Source: Luteimonas marina
GTDB taxonomy: Bacteria > Pseudomonadota > Gammaproteobacteria > Xanthomonadales > Xanthomonadaceae
Assembly: GCF_007859325.1 (NCBI RefSeq)
Contig: NZ_VOHK01000004.1
Coordinates: 434,001 to 498,000 of the forward strand
Direction of reading: 5' to 3'
DNA: 64,000 nucleotides
The notes below the pieces were generated by a model, which was not told the origin of the DNA, made no database searches, and saw only the letters and a list, made by a program, of their open reading frames with translations. The translations under genes and the position numbers were made by a program. Below are positions 1 through 9,247 of this stretch, in pieces. Position 1 is the stretch's first letter. Each line of letters opens with the position of its first letter.

Positions 1-149
1 AGCAGGCAGCCGAAGGCCATCAGCCGCCAGTTCGCCGCCTGCGCGGTCGTCGTGCCCAACCGCTTGTCCCAGACCTGCCCGGCCGCTTGGTATGGCGTTG
101 CCGGTTCCGGTGTCTCCGCATAGCGCACGCGCGGTCGTCTGAAGCGCAT
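1..149 (-). CDS. trbF: TrbF, VirB8-like conjugal transfer protein (N-terminal part only)
   Basis: This is the first 49 codons of a gene cut by the left window edge. The N-terminus (MRFRRPRVRYAETPEPATPY) and the following Q-A-A-G-Q-V-W-D-K-R stretch are characteristic of TrbF. The first part of the transmembrane segment begins near residue 43. The ATG at 149 is preceded by a good AAGGAG ribosome binding site about 9 bases upstream, and the gene begins 12 bases after the trbL stop, as expected for the order trbJ-trbL-trbF. TrbF is a bitopic inner-membrane component of the type IV secretion channel. Confidence 0.9.
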   Translation of the reverse strand, partial: MRFRRPRVRYAETPEPATPYQAAGQVWDKRLGTTTAQAANWRLMAFGCL

Positions 150-161
150 CGTCTCTCTCCT

Positions 162-1280
162 TTACCGATTCGAGGGATCGCGCAGGCTCGGCGACGCACC
201 GCCACCACCCGCATCGCCGCTGCGCAGTGCGTGCGCAGCCATCGCCGCGCCGTGCATCGCGCTCCTGCCGCGCTCGCGCAGCCGCTGCGCCCAGGCAGGT
301 GTCTCGCCTGTACCCTGGGGTCTTGTCGTCGCAGGCGTGCCACCGCCACCGCGCGGTGCGGAGGCAGCAGAGGCAGAGGCCGTCTTCGCCGCCATCGCGG
401 CGCGGCCCACACCAACGGCGGCACCGACTGCGGTGACGCTGCCGGCCACGCCCAGAGCGGTGCCCGCCGCGGCGCCGGCACTGAGCTGCGGTCCGCCCGA
501 TACCAAGCCGGTCGCGATGCCAGGTCCGAAGATCCCGAGCCCAAGCAACGTCAGAGATCCGAGCATCACCGCCAGCGCGTAGTCGAGCGACGGCTCGTCC
601 GGCACCATGCGGAACTCGTCGAACAGCCCCGTGCCGATGCCGACGATCACCGCCAACACCAGCACCTTGATCCCGGACGACACCACGTTGCCCAGCACCT
701 TCTCGGCCAGGAACGCGGTCTTGTTCCACAGCGCGAACGGCACCAGCACAAAACCCGCCAACGTGGTCAACTTGAACTCGATCAACGTGACGAACAGCTG
801 CACCGACAGCACGAAGAAACTGACGATGACGACCAGCCAGGCCAGGAACAGCACGACGATGGGATCGAGGTTGGCGAACACCTGCGGGAAGCCCGCCAAA
901 TCGCCGATCTGGTCGAGGATCGGCTGGCCGGCATCCACGCCGACCTTTGCAAGCCGCCCCGGCTGCAGAAACTCGGCCTCGCTGATCATCGAACCCGATG
1001 CGGTCAGTCCGAGTCCCGCGAACGAGCGGAACAGGATGCCGGCCAGCGCATTGAAGTTGCCGAGGATGAAGGCGAAGGCACCGACGTAGAGCACCTTGCG
1101 GATCAGCCGGCCCATCACGTCCTGCCCGCCCATCGCCCAGAACAGGCCGGCGAGCGTCATGTCGATGACGACCAGCGTGGCGGTCAGGAACGCGACCTCG
1201 CCCCCGAGCAGGCCGAAGCCCGAGTCGATGTAGCGGGAATACACATCGAGGAAGCGGTCGATGACCGTGATGTCGTCCAC
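162..1280 (-). CDS. trbL: TrbL, VirB6-like polytopic inner-membrane channel protein
   Basis: The product is about 372 residues. It has an N-terminal region starting MDDITVIDRFLDVYSRYIDSG, at least five hydrophobic segments through about residue 250, then a low-complexity Ala/Gly/Pro-rich cytoplasmic tail. This matches TrbL/VirB6, the multi-spanning channel subunit of P-type conjugation systems. The start is a GTG at 1280, 12 bases after the trbJ stop codon. It sits between trbJ and trbF in the canonical trb order. No trbK gene lies between trbJ and trbL here; the entry-exclusion lipoprotein is encoded separately at about 11 kb. Confidence 0.9.
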   Translation of the reverse strand: MDDITVIDRFLDVYSRYIDSGFGLLGGEVAFLTATLVVIDMTLAGLFWAMGGQDVMGRLIRKVLYVGAFAFILGNFNALAGILFRSFAGLGLTASGSMISEAEFLQPGRLAKVGVDAGQPILDQIGDLAGFPQVFANLDPIVVLFLAWLVVIVSFFVLSVQLFVTLIEFKLTTLAGFVLVPFALWNKTAFLAEKVLGNVVSSGIKVLVLAVIVGIGTGLFDEFRMVPDEPSLDYALAVMLGSLTLLGLGIFGPGIATGLVSGGPQLSAGAAAGTALGVAGSVTAVGAAVGVGRAAMAAKTASASAASAPRGGGGTPATTRPQGTGETPAWAQRLRERGRSAMHGAAMAAHALRSGDAGGGGASPSLRDPSNR

Positions 1281-1292
1281 GTCCGCGCTCCG

Positions 1293-2018
1293 TCAATCGC
1301 CGTAGAACCGCACCGGCGTCGGCGTGTACGGCACGCCCTCGCCGCGGAACCGCCGGCGCACCTCGCGCGCCTGCTCGTGCACGGCCAGCGTGCGCGCGTG
1401 CTCCAGCGCCACCGCGCGATCCTGCGCAAGCTGGAGCTGTTGGCCCTGGATCGCCTGTCGTGCCTGCAGCGCCAGCAACTGGTTCGTCGCCTGCACCGCC
1501 TGCAACTGCCCGGCCGCCGACTGGCTGCGCGCCACCAGGTCGCCCAGCGCCCGTTCGTCGATGGCGAAGTTCTCCACCGCCTGCGCCTGCAGTCGGGTCG
1601 CGGTGTGCAGCGCCTCCAACGAATTGCGCCAACGCTCGCGCGCGTCACTCGCCATTTCGCCACCGCTGACCGCGGCCGTGTAGCGTTCCGGGTACAGACG
1701 TCGGAACTGCTCGTCCATGCGCGAGACCTCGAACGCCAGCCCGCGGGCCTCGTCGATCAGTCGCTGGCTGTCGGCCAGTGCAGACCGCAGCTCCTGCAAG
1801 GCGCTGAAGTCGAGGCCGGTCAGGTTGCGGGCGTCGTTCGCCAGCATCTGCGCTTCGTTCTGTAGCTGGCGCACCTGGTTGTTGATCTGTTCCAGCGTGC
1901 GCGCGGCGGTGAGCAGGTTCTGCTGGAAGTTGGCCGGGTCGAACACGACCGCCTGCGCGTGCGCATGACCCGCAAACAGCGCACCGGCCACCAACAGGGA
2001 CAACAAGGTCTTCTTCAT
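1293..2018 (-). CDS. trbJ: TrbJ, VirB5-like periplasmic conjugation protein
   Basis: The product is 241 residues. It begins with a signal peptide (MKKTLLSLLVAGALFAGHAHA, likely cut after the last Ala of AHA), followed by a helical, Gln-rich body rich in coiled-coil heptads. It contains the TrbJ-like sequence FDPANFQQNLLTAARTLEQI and an LxxLYPE(R/Y) stretch (FRRLYPERYTA). TrbJ is the VirB5-like minor pilus or adhesin component of the P-type mating pair formation system. The ATG at 2018 overlaps the trbE stop in an ATGA arrangement, which indicates translational coupling. Confidence 0.92.
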   Translation of the reverse strand: MKKTLLSLLVAGALFAGHAHAQAVVFDPANFQQNLLTAARTLEQINNQVRQLQNEAQMLANDARNLTGLDFSALQELRSALADSQRLIDEARGLAFEVSRMDEQFRRLYPERYTAAVSGGEMASDARERWRNSLEALHTATRLQAQAVENFAIDERALGDLVARSQSAAGQLQAVQATNQLLALQARQAIQGQQLQLAQDRAVALEHARTLAVHEQAREVRRRFRGEGVPYTPTPVRFYGD

Positions 2019-4465
2019 GACGCAATCTCCGGGTCGGGGGAAGGGACACCGGCACGCGCTGCCGGTGCTTGAGAGAGAAGGTCGGCAGCCCAGCCGAGGC
2101 CGCGCTCGCGCAGCCACGCACCGGTGAAGCCCGGCACACCGGCCTCCGCCAGCACGCGGTCGACGTCCCGCTGGTCGGCCGGGGTCGAGGCGCCGGCAAA
2201 GGCCAGCGCCACCGGCCCGAGATCCAGGTCGAACAGGCGATTGCCCACGCGCGAGCGGTAGTAGTAGTCGCGCGTCGGCTGCGCGGTCGCGACCAGCTCG
2301 ATCTGGCGGGAATTGAGGCCGAAGCCTTCGTAGACCGTGCGGATCTGCGGCTCCATCGCCTGCGGGTTCGGCAGGAAGATCCGGCTGGCGCAGCTCTCGA
2401 TGATCGCCGGCGCGATCGCCGAGTCCTTCACGTCCGCAAGCGACTGGGTGGCGAACACCACCGACACGTTCTTCTTGCGCAAGACCTTCAGCCACTGTCG
2501 GATGCGCGCGGCGAACACCGGGTCGTCGAGGAACAACCAAGCCTCGTCCAGCACCAGCAGCGACGGACTGCCGTCGAACCGCTCGTCGAAGCGGGCGAAC
2601 AGGTAGCGCAGCACCGCCAGCGTCGCGGCGCGACTCGCCATCAGTTCTTCCATCTCGAACCCCTGCACGTCCGCGCTGCCGAGCCGTTCGCCCTCGGCGT
2701 CCAGCAGCCGGCCATGCGCCCCGCCCAGCACGTAGGGCGCCAGCGCCTGCCGCAAGGCGTTGGATTGCAACAGCACCGACAGCCCGGTCAACGTGCGCTG
2801 TTCGATGGGTGCGCCGGCAAGGTTGCCCAGCGCCGACCACACCGCCTCCTTCTCGGTCGGGCCGATTTCGACGCCCTCCTGCCGCAATCGCTCCTCGACC
2901 CACTCCGCGGCCCAGGCACGGTACGCCTCGCGGTCGATCCGGGTCAGCGGCTGGAAGGCCATGCCACCGTCGCCGCCGAGATCGTAGTGCTCGCCGCCCA
3001 GCCCCAGGATCGTGGCGCGCAGCGAGCGGCCCATGTCGAAGACGAAGATGCGCGAGCCGGCATAGCGCCGGAACTGCAGCATCAAGGTGGCCAGCAGCAC
3101 CGACTTGCCGGCGCCGGTCGGCCCGACGACCAGCGTATGGCCGACATCGCCCACATGCAGCGACAGCCGGAACGGCGTCGCGCCATCGGTGCGGCAGACT
3201 AGCAGCGGCGGCCCGCCGAGATGCGCGTTGCGCTCCGGCCCGGCCCACACCGCCGACACCGGCATCAGGTGCGCCAGGTTCAAGGTCGAGACGATCGGCT
3301 GGCGCACGTTGGCGTAGGCATTGCCGGGGATCGACGACAGCCAGGCTTCGACGGCATTGAGCGCTTCCGGCACGGTCACGAACCCGCGGCCCTGGATCAC
3401 GCGCTCGACCTGCCGCCGGTGCTCGTCGGCCACGTTGGCATCGCGATCAAGCACCGTCACCGTCGCGGTGACGTAGCCGAAAGCGACCGCATCGCTGCCC
3501 AGTTCCTGCAGCGCGGCGTCGGCATCGGCGGCGTTGTTCGCCGCATCGTTGTCGATGAGGGGGCTTTCCTGCTGGAAGATGGTCTCGCGCAGCAGCGCCA
3601 CCACCGACTTGCGTTTCGCAAACCACTGGCGGCGCAGCCGCACGAGTTCGGTCTCCGCCTCGGCCTTGTCGAGACAAATGAAGCGCGTGACCCAGCGATA
3701 GCCGAAGCCGAGCCGGTTCAGCTCGTCCAGCAGGCCCGGCCAGGTCGAGGTCGGGAACCCGCGCACCGTCACCGTGCGAAGGTGTCGATCGCCCAGCATC
3801 GGCGCCAGCCCACCCGACAGCGGGCAGTCGGCCAGCAGCGCATCGAGATGGAACGGCACGGCCGGCACCGCGACCGGGTGCCGGCGTGTTGAGACGCAGC
3901 CGTGCAGATAAGAAAGCGTCGCCGCATCGTCCAGCCACGCCAGCGCCGGCATCACACCGTCGAGCAGATCGTAGAGCCGATCGGACTCGGCGACGAACGC
4001 CGCCAACCGCTCGCGCCAGTCGGCATCTCCTTGTGCGGCGTGTTCGTACAGCACCCGCGACGCCCGCGCCCGTGCGTCTTCCGGCGGCAGGTACTGCAAC
4101 GTCAGGAAGTAGCGGCTCTCGAAGTGGGTGCCGACCTGCTCGAACGCTGCGCGCCGCTCCTCGTCCACCAGCCACGACAGGGATTCCGGGAAGTCCGACG
4201 CCGGATACCCGGCGGCCTCGAAGCGTTCGGCCTCCACGTACAGCGCCCAACCGGAACCCAGCCGCTTGAGTGCGTTGTTGACCCGCGCACTCACCGACAC
4301 CAGCTCCGCCTCGGTCGCGCTGTCGAGATCCGGTCCGCGATAGCGCGCGGTGCGCTGGAAGCTGCCGTCCTTGTTCAGCACCACGCCGGGCGCCACTAAC
4401 CCGGCCCACGGCAACCAGTCGGCGAGCAGGGCGGGACGCTTGCGGTACTCGGCCAGGTGCAGCAT
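2015..4465 (-). CDS. trbE: TrbE, VirB4-family conjugation ATPase
   Basis: The 816-residue product is normal length for TrbE. It has the N-terminal CagE/TrbE/VirB domain, then a P-loop (GPTGAGKSVLL, residues about 448-458) and a Walker B segment (SLLVLDEAWLF, about residues 615-625), followed by the VirB4-type FATQSLADV motif. It powers substrate transfer and pilus assembly at the inner membrane. The start is set at the ATG at 4465 (MLHLAEYRKRP), which matches family N-termini and sits 2 bases after the trbD stop; the open frame extends further upstream but only over trbD. Confidence 0.96.
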   Translation of the reverse strand: MLHLAEYRKRPALLADWLPWAGLVAPGVVLNKDGSFQRTARYRGPDLDSATEAELVSVSARVNNALKRLGSGWALYVEAERFEAAGYPASDFPESLSWLVDEERRAAFEQVGTHFESRYFLTLQYLPPEDARARASRVLYEHAAQGDADWRERLAAFVAESDRLYDLLDGVMPALAWLDDAATLSYLHGCVSTRRHPVAVPAVPFHLDALLADCPLSGGLAPMLGDRHLRTVTVRGFPTSTWPGLLDELNRLGFGYRWVTRFICLDKAEAETELVRLRRQWFAKRKSVVALLRETIFQQESPLIDNDAANNAADADAALQELGSDAVAFGYVTATVTVLDRDANVADEHRRQVERVIQGRGFVTVPEALNAVEAWLSSIPGNAYANVRQPIVSTLNLAHLMPVSAVWAGPERNAHLGGPPLLVCRTDGATPFRLSLHVGDVGHTLVVGPTGAGKSVLLATLMLQFRRYAGSRIFVFDMGRSLRATILGLGGEHYDLGGDGGMAFQPLTRIDREAYRAWAAEWVEERLRQEGVEIGPTEKEAVWSALGNLAGAPIEQRTLTGLSVLLQSNALRQALAPYVLGGAHGRLLDAEGERLGSADVQGFEMEELMASRAATLAVLRYLFARFDERFDGSPSLLVLDEAWLFLDDPVFAARIRQWLKVLRKKNVSVVFATQSLADVKDSAIAPAIIESCASRIFLPNPQAMEPQIRTVYEGFGLNSRQIELVATAQPTRDYYYRSRVGNRLFDLDLGPVALAFAGASTPADQRDVDRVLAEAGVPGFTGAWLRERGLGWAADLLSQAPAARAGVPSPDPEIAS

Positions 4466-4467
4466 GG

Positions 4468-4734
4468 CTACACGTCCAGCAGCGAACGCTGCTTCAGGTG
4501 CCGGGCGAACACCGGCATGAACTGCGGATCGAGCCGCGCGCCCCAGACCGCCAGCGTGTGCCCGACGATCCACAACACCAGCCCCGGAATCCAGAGCTGC
4601 AGGCCGAGTCCGACAGCGGCGGCCAGCGTGCCGTTGGCGATCGCCACCGTGCGCGGCGCACCGCCCAGCAGGATCGGCTGGGTCAGCGCCCGGTGCAGCG
4701 GCACCTCGAAGCCGGGCAGCGGTTCGGCGCTCAT
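4468..4734 (-). CDS. trbD: TrbD, VirB3-like inner-membrane protein
   Basis: The product is 88 residues, with an N-terminal hydrophilic part (MSAEPLPGFEVPLHRALTQP) and two adjacent hydrophobic helices from about residue 30 to 70. The PILLGGAPR motif just before the first helix is typical of TrbD/VirB3. VirB3 proteins work with the VirB4 ATPase (here TrbE) in pilus biogenesis. Its ATG overlaps the trbC stop codon (ATGA) and it precedes trbE by two bases. Confidence 0.92.
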   Translation of the reverse strand: MSAEPLPGFEVPLHRALTQPILLGGAPRTVAIANGTLAAAVGLGLQLWIPGLVLWIVGHTLAVWGARLDPQFMPVFARHLKQRSLLDV

Positions 4735-5084
4735 ACCAGCGCCCCGCCGGAGAAGGAGAAGAACGACAGGAAGAACGAGGATGCGGCGAACGCGATCGAC
4801 AGCCCGAACACGATCTGGACGAGCCGCCGGAAACCACCGCTCGTGTCGCCGAAAGCCAGCGTCAAGCCGGTGACAATGATGATGATGACCGCGATGATCC
4901 GCGCCACCGGCCCCTGGATCGAATCGAGGATGGCCTGCAACGGCCCTTCCCACGGCATGCTCGACCCACCCGCGCTCACCGATGATGCGAGCATCAGCAG
5001 CAGCGAACCTAGGGCCGCCGCGTTGATCGCGGGCGTCCATTGCTGCGCCCGCAGCGCAGCCACGGGCAATCGTTCCGACTTCAT
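4731..5084 (-). CDS. trbC: TrbC, VirB2-like prepilin
   Basis: The product is 117 residues with two strongly hydrophobic segments (about residues 22-40 and 60-78) and a third at the C-terminus. The segment between them contains SSMPWEGPLQAILDSIQGP, typical of TrbC. TrbC is the pilin precursor of P-type conjugative pili and is processed at the N-terminus and by the TraF peptidase, whose gene is at 21846-22361. Its start overlaps the trbB stop and its end overlaps the trbD start, so the genes are translationally coupled. Confidence 0.93.
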   Translation of the reverse strand: MKSERLPVAALRAQQWTPAINAAALGSLLLMLASSVSAGGSSMPWEGPLQAILDSIQGPVARIIAVIIIIVTGLTLAFGDTSGGFRRLVQIVFGLSIAFAASSFFLSFFSFSGGALV

Positions 5085-6088
5085 GACGGATCTCCTGTCG
5101 TTGGGAAAACGAGTGGCGCTTGCGCCAGATGCGTTTGCGACTCCAGCCGGTAGCCGCTGTCGTCTAGGCCGGTCACGCGCGCGATGTCCTGCACCCGTCG
5201 GGCGCGACCACGGCCGGCGATGAACACCACCACGTTGACCGTCTCGGCGATCAGCGCACGCGGGGCGGCCAGCGCGACTTCAAGGATCAACTGTTCTATC
5301 CGCAGCAGCGCGCCGAGCACGGAACCGGCGTGCACCGTGGCGACCCCGCCGGGATGCCCGGTGCCCCACACCTTGACCAGATCCAGCGCCTCGCCGCCGC
5401 GCACCTCGCCCACCGCCACCCGGTCGAGCCGGAACCGCATCGCCACGCGCACCAGGTCGGCCAGCGTCACCACGCCCGGCTGCGTGCGCAGCGGCACATG
5501 GTCGGCTGCGGTGCACTGCAGCTCCACCGTGTCCTCCACCAGGAACACGCGGTCGCCGATCTCGGCAATCTCCGCGAGCAGCGCATTGGCGAGCGTGGTC
5601 TTGCCTGTGCTGGTGCCGCCGGCGATCAGGATGTTCTGTTCCTCGCGCACCGCCTGCCGCAGGAACGCCGCCTGCGCCGCGGTCAGGATGCCGTCGTTCA
5701 CGTAGTCGGCCAGGCGCCAGACGCCGATTGCCCGCTTGCGCAACGCGAAGGCCGGCGCCGTCACCACGGGCGGCAGCACGCCCTCGAAACGCTCGCCGGT
5801 TTCCGGCAGTTCCGCGCTCAGCAGCGGCTTGCCCGCGTGCACCTCTGCGTGTACGTGCGAGGCCACCAGCCGGATGATCCGTTCGCCATCGGACGGCGTG
5901 AGCGACACGCCCATCGGCGCGCGTCCGGTGGAGAGCCGGTCGATCCACAGCTTGCCGTCGGGATTGAGCATCACCTCGACCACGTCCGGGTCTTCCAGCG
6001 CGGACGCAATCGCCGGCCCCAACGCCGTGCGCAACATGCGCACGCGCCGATCCTGCGACACCGCCACGGGGGAGTAAGCGCCGCTCAC
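5081..6088 (-). CDS. trbB: TrbB, VirB11-family secretion ATPase
   Basis: The product is about 335 residues. It has a P-loop GGTSTGKTT (residues 157-165), an Asp box (FLVEDTVELQC) and the GTGHPGG/ATVHAGS motifs of the VirB11/PulE traffic ATPases. It forms the cytoplasmic hexamer that drives mating-pair assembly. The GTG at 6088 is taken as the start because it overlaps the stop of the upstream CopG-like gene (GTGA), consistent with the coupled pattern through the operon; the frame is open further upstream. It is first of the trb genes proper. Confidence 0.95.
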   Translation of the reverse strand: MSGAYSPVAVSQDRRVRMLRTALGPAIASALEDPDVVEVMLNPDGKLWIDRLSTGRAPMGVSLTPSDGERIIRLVASHVHAEVHAGKPLLSAELPETGERFEGVLPPVVTAPAFALRKRAIGVWRLADYVNDGILTAAQAAFLRQAVREEQNILIAGGTSTGKTTLANALLAEIAEIGDRVFLVEDTVELQCTAADHVPLRTQPGVVTLADLVRVAMRFRLDRVAVGEVRGGEALDLVKVWGTGHPGGVATVHAGSVLGALLRIEQLILEVALAAPRALIAETVNVVVFIAGRGRARRVQDIARVTGLDDSGYRLESQTHLAQAPLVFPTTGDPS

Positions 6089-6525
6089 GCGGAGTCTCCC
6101 TGTGGATGAGGTGTGATTGCCGGGTCTTCCGGCTGCGTTGCCGCCAGGTCGTGCAAGAGGCTGTGCCCGCGCCCCAGCCGGCGGCCCAACTGCTCCACGA
6201 ACTGCGCGAACCGCGCCTGTCCCTGCGCCTTCGCCGCGGCCTGATGCGCCTCTGGCAGCGGCGCACTGACGGTCAGGTAATAGCGCACGTACAGCGCGAT
6301 CGTTTCGATCAAGATGGTCTGGTCGCGCTCCAGCCGCTCGAACTGGCGCGAGAGCCGGTCCAGCCGCTTGGCGACCATCTCCCGGTTGTCGCCCTCCGGC
6401 GACAGGTACGCGGCCACGGCCGTGGCGACGATGCCCGACACCGATACGCCCTTCATCGCGGCCAGCTCCGACAGGCGCTTGTCGTGCGCGTGCTCGAAAT
6501 ACACGTTGCGGCGGACCCGACTCAT
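6085..6525 (-). CDS. CopG-like ribbon-helix-helix protein of the tra/trb operon
   Basis: The product is 146 residues. The N-terminus (MSRVRRNVYFEHAHDKRLSE) followed by a segment like LAAMKGVSVSGIVATAVAAYL resembles a ribbon-helix-helix DNA-binding fold. The C-terminal half is helical and ends in a charged tail. A small CopG-family gene between traG and trbB is a standard feature of Tn4371-type conjugation loci and is thought to regulate the operon; its function has not been established here. It overlaps both neighbours by four bases. Confidence 0.75.
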   Translation of the reverse strand: MSRVRRNVYFEHAHDKRLSELAAMKGVSVSGIVATAVAAYLSPEGDNREMVAKRLDRLSRQFERLERDQTILIETIALYVRYYLTVSAPLPEAHQAAAKAQGQARFAQFVEQLGRRLGRGHSLLHDLAATQPEDPAITPHPQGDSA

Positions 6526-8522
6526 AGCGGAACTCCGCCATCCGGTCCGATCACCTGTCGCACGCCGCGCTGCCGCGGCGGATCGCGCCACGTCGCCGGT
6601 GCCTCGTCATCGAGTACCGCCAGATCGGATGCCGGCGCTGGGCGCAACGCCCACGCGATCTCCTCCTGCTGCTGCAACCCGCCATCGTCCCCGACACCGT
6701 CGGTGTCAATGCCGTCCTCGACCACCGGCACCGGCGGAATCGGCATCGCGCTCCAGTCGTCGACGCTGCGCGGCGGTGCGTCGGCATACGACCCATCCGA
6801 CAGAGCCGGCGGCGGCAGCACCCGTCGGACGAAGTTCGGATCGGTGTAATACCGCAGCTTGCGCGCGCGCAGCGGCGGATGCCCGGCCACCATGACCAGT
6901 TCCTCGTCCGGCGGCAGCTGCATGATCTCGCCCGGCGTCAGCAACGGCCGGCCGATCGCCTGCCGCGACACGTTGACGTGGTCCAGCCACAACGCACCGC
7001 GCGAGCCGCCGTAGCTGCGGTGCAGGTGCTCCTGCGTCGCCATGCCGAGCGTGTCCGACAGCCGCCGGGCCGTGCGTTCGTCGTTTGGCGCGAACGCCAC
7101 GCGCACGTGGCAGTTGTCCAGGATCGAGTTGTTGCTGCCGTAGGCCGCTTCGATCTGGTTGAGCGACTGCGCGATCAGCAGCGCCCGCATCCGGTAGCCG
7201 GCCATGAAGGCCAGCGCCTGCTCGAAGAAGTCCAACCGTCCCAGCGCCGGGAACTCGTCCAGCACCCAGAGCAAGGGGTGGCCGTCGGGCGCGGCCTCCA
7301 ATCGCCGCCCCCAGCGGAACCTGCGTCGCGGCGTCTCGCGCTGCGGCAGGGTCTCGGTCAGCCGCCGGCCAATCTGGTTCAGCAGCAGCCGCACCAGCGG
7401 CCGCGTGCGCTCGATGTCGGACGGCGGCACCACCAGGTACAGCGACACCGGCGCCTGTGCAGACACCAGGTCGGCAATACGCCAATCGCAGCGCGAGGTC
7501 ACCTCGGCCACTACCGGATCGTGATACAGGCCGAGGAACGACATCGCCGTGGACAGCACGCCCGAACGCTCGTTGTCGCTGCGGTTGAGCATCTCCCGTG
7601 CGGCTGCGGCCACGACAGGGTGCGGCCGGTCGCCCAGGTGCGGTGTGCGCATCATCGCGCCCAACGTGCGTTCGATCGACCGGGCCGGGTTGGATAGGAA
7701 ATTGGCGACGCCGCGCAGGGACTTGTCCGGCTCGGCGTAAAGCACGTGCAGGATCGCCCCGACCAGCAGCGCGTGCGAGGTCTTCTCCCAGTGGTTGCGC
7801 CGCTCCAGCGCGCCTTCCGGGTCGACCAGCAGGTCGGCGATGTTCTGTACGTCGCGCACCTCGTGCACGCCGCGCCGTACCTCCAGCAGCGGGTTGTACG
7901 CCGCCGACCGTGCGTCGGTGGGATTGAAATAGAGGCAGTGCGAGAACTGCGACCGCCACCCGGCGGTCAGCTGCCAGTGTTCCTCCTTGATGTCATGGAC
8001 GATGACCGAGTGCGGCCAGGTCAACAGCGTCGGCACGACGACGCCCACCGCCTTGCCGGTGCGCGTGGGCGCGAACAGCATCACGTGCTCCGGACCGTCG
8101 TGGCGCAGGTAGTCCGCGCCCAACCGGCCGAGCAGCACACCGCGCGCGACCAGTAGCCCGGCCATCCGTGCCTGCGCCTTCGTGGCCCAACGCGCCGAAC
8201 CATGCATCGAAGCCGGCGTCCGCCTCTTCGCCGTGCGAGCCACGATGGACACCATCACCGCGACCGCGACGCCACCGACCATGATCAGCCCGCCGCGAAG
8301 GAAGACCTGCGGCGCATACGCCTCGTAGTCCAGCCACCATGAGAACAATCGCCACGGCGCGTACACCGGATAACTCGACACCTCAAACCACGGCTCGCCC
8401 AGCCGTGCTTGATAGCCAAGCTGCGCCGCCGTCCATTGCGTCGCCGTCCACATGCCCGCGACTGCGACGCCCAGCACCGCAAGCGCCTGGCCCACCTGCA
8501 CACCGGCTCCGGGAATGCGCAC
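6522..8522 (-). CDS. traG: TraG/VirD4 coupling protein (T4CP ATPase)
   Basis: The product is about 666 residues. It has two N-terminal membrane helices (about residues 10-30 and 75-95), a P-loop (APTRTGKAVG, residues 151-160), a Walker B segment (LLWVLDEFPALGRL) and the LIAQSLNQIE motif of VirD4/TraG proteins. It links the relaxase-DNA complex to the mating channel. I prefer the GTG at 8522 (VRIPGAGVQ) because GGGGA lies about 8 bases upstream; an in-frame GTG at 8540 is also possible. It is first in the operon that runs leftwards through trbF. The C-terminal tail after about residue 570 is acidic and variable. Confidence 0.94.
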   Translation of the reverse strand: MRIPGAGVQVGQALAVLGVAVAGMWTATQWTAAQLGYQARLGEPWFEVSSYPVYAPWRLFSWWLDYEAYAPQVFLRGGLIMVGGVAVAVMVSIVARTAKRRTPASMHGSARWATKAQARMAGLLVARGVLLGRLGADYLRHDGPEHVMLFAPTRTGKAVGVVVPTLLTWPHSVIVHDIKEEHWQLTAGWRSQFSHCLYFNPTDARSAAYNPLLEVRRGVHEVRDVQNIADLLVDPEGALERRNHWEKTSHALLVGAILHVLYAEPDKSLRGVANFLSNPARSIERTLGAMMRTPHLGDRPHPVVAAAAREMLNRSDNERSGVLSTAMSFLGLYHDPVVAEVTSRCDWRIADLVSAQAPVSLYLVVPPSDIERTRPLVRLLLNQIGRRLTETLPQRETPRRRFRWGRRLEAAPDGHPLLWVLDEFPALGRLDFFEQALAFMAGYRMRALLIAQSLNQIEAAYGSNNSILDNCHVRVAFAPNDERTARRLSDTLGMATQEHLHRSYGGSRGALWLDHVNVSRQAIGRPLLTPGEIMQLPPDEELVMVAGHPPLRARKLRYYTDPNFVRRVLPPPALSDGSYADAPPRSVDDWSAMPIPPVPVVEDGIDTDGVGDDGGLQQQEEIAWALRPAPASDLAVLDDEAPATWRDPPRQRGVRQVIGPDGGVPL

Positions 8523-8806
8523 GACAGATATTCCCCACACAGCGCGACAACACCGTCGCTGGCATAAGGCTCGCCGTCGATGGACAGGTGGTCAAAGACC
8601 TATTGCGTGACAGTTGAAGTTGCTAACGCAAGATTTCAGGTCGTGGCTTGCCGTGGAGAAAGTGAGCGTAGTTCAGCCAGCGACGACTTGTATCGAATCG
8701 TCACCGTTTACAACGCTCCATGGCCATGCTTGTCATTGGATAAGGCTGTTGTCAGTGACGAAGGCGCATCGAGTTTCTAGAAAGTGCATCGCTCGCTGCG
8801 CGGGCA

Positions 8807-9247
8807 TCACGCGCGATCACCTTGCTTTAGGCATCCGGCGAGGATATAACTCACGGTCGCCAAATCTTCGTCGGACAGGCGGTGCAGCGCCCGCCGCATG
8901 CGGCCGTGCGGGCAAGGCTCCGCCGCCTGCATCCGACGCCCCAGCGGCGTCAGTGAGATCGCGTAGCGTCGCCGGTTGTCGGACAAGCGGTGCGATTCCA
9001 CGAAGCCGCGATCGGTCAAACTCTGCAGCAGCCGCGAGGCGGTGCCCATGTGCATGTGCAGCCCTTCTGCAAGCGCCGTCAGCGGCACGCCGGGATGGTC
9101 GTGAAGCCAGCACAGCGCCAGCCACTCGATTGGCGAGACGCCACCGGCCGTCGTCTCTGCGGCCAGGCCATCACCCAGCATCCGGATTTGCCGCTCCAAC
9201 TGCGCGAGCAGCCGCAGCCTGTCCTGCATAGCGTCGTCGCCACTCAT
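8807..9247 (-). CDS. MarR-family transcriptional regulator
   Basis: The product is 146 residues with the MarR layout: an N-terminal helix, a winged helix (LTALAEGLHMHMGTASRLLQ, then ESHRLSDNRRRYAISLTPLG as the wing, roughly residues 55-105), and a C-terminal dimerisation helix. MarR proteins are small dimeric repressors that respond to aromatic or oxidising compounds. Its ATG overlaps the stop of the upstream GNAT gene (ATGA), so the pair is one transcription unit. The regulator may control the acetyltransferase, but nothing in the sequence shows the ligand. Confidence 0.85.
   Translation of the reverse strand: MSGDDAMQDRLRLLAQLERQIRMLGDGLAAETTAGGVSPIEWLALCWLHDHPGVPLTALAEGLHMHMGTASRLLQSLTDRGFVESHRLSDNRRRYAISLTPLGRRMQAAEPCPHGRMRRALHRLSDEDLATVSYILAGCLKQGDRA

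Noticed and set aside
87..1865. Long plus-strand open frame opposite trbL/trbJ
   Set aside because: It is Arg/His-rich and mirrors the well-supported minus-strand trb genes; high-GC DNA makes such antisense frames common.
8580..8780. Small plus-strand gene in the gap upstream of traG
   Set aside because: No ribosome site or recognisable sequence; the lower-GC stretch more likely holds the traG operon promoter.
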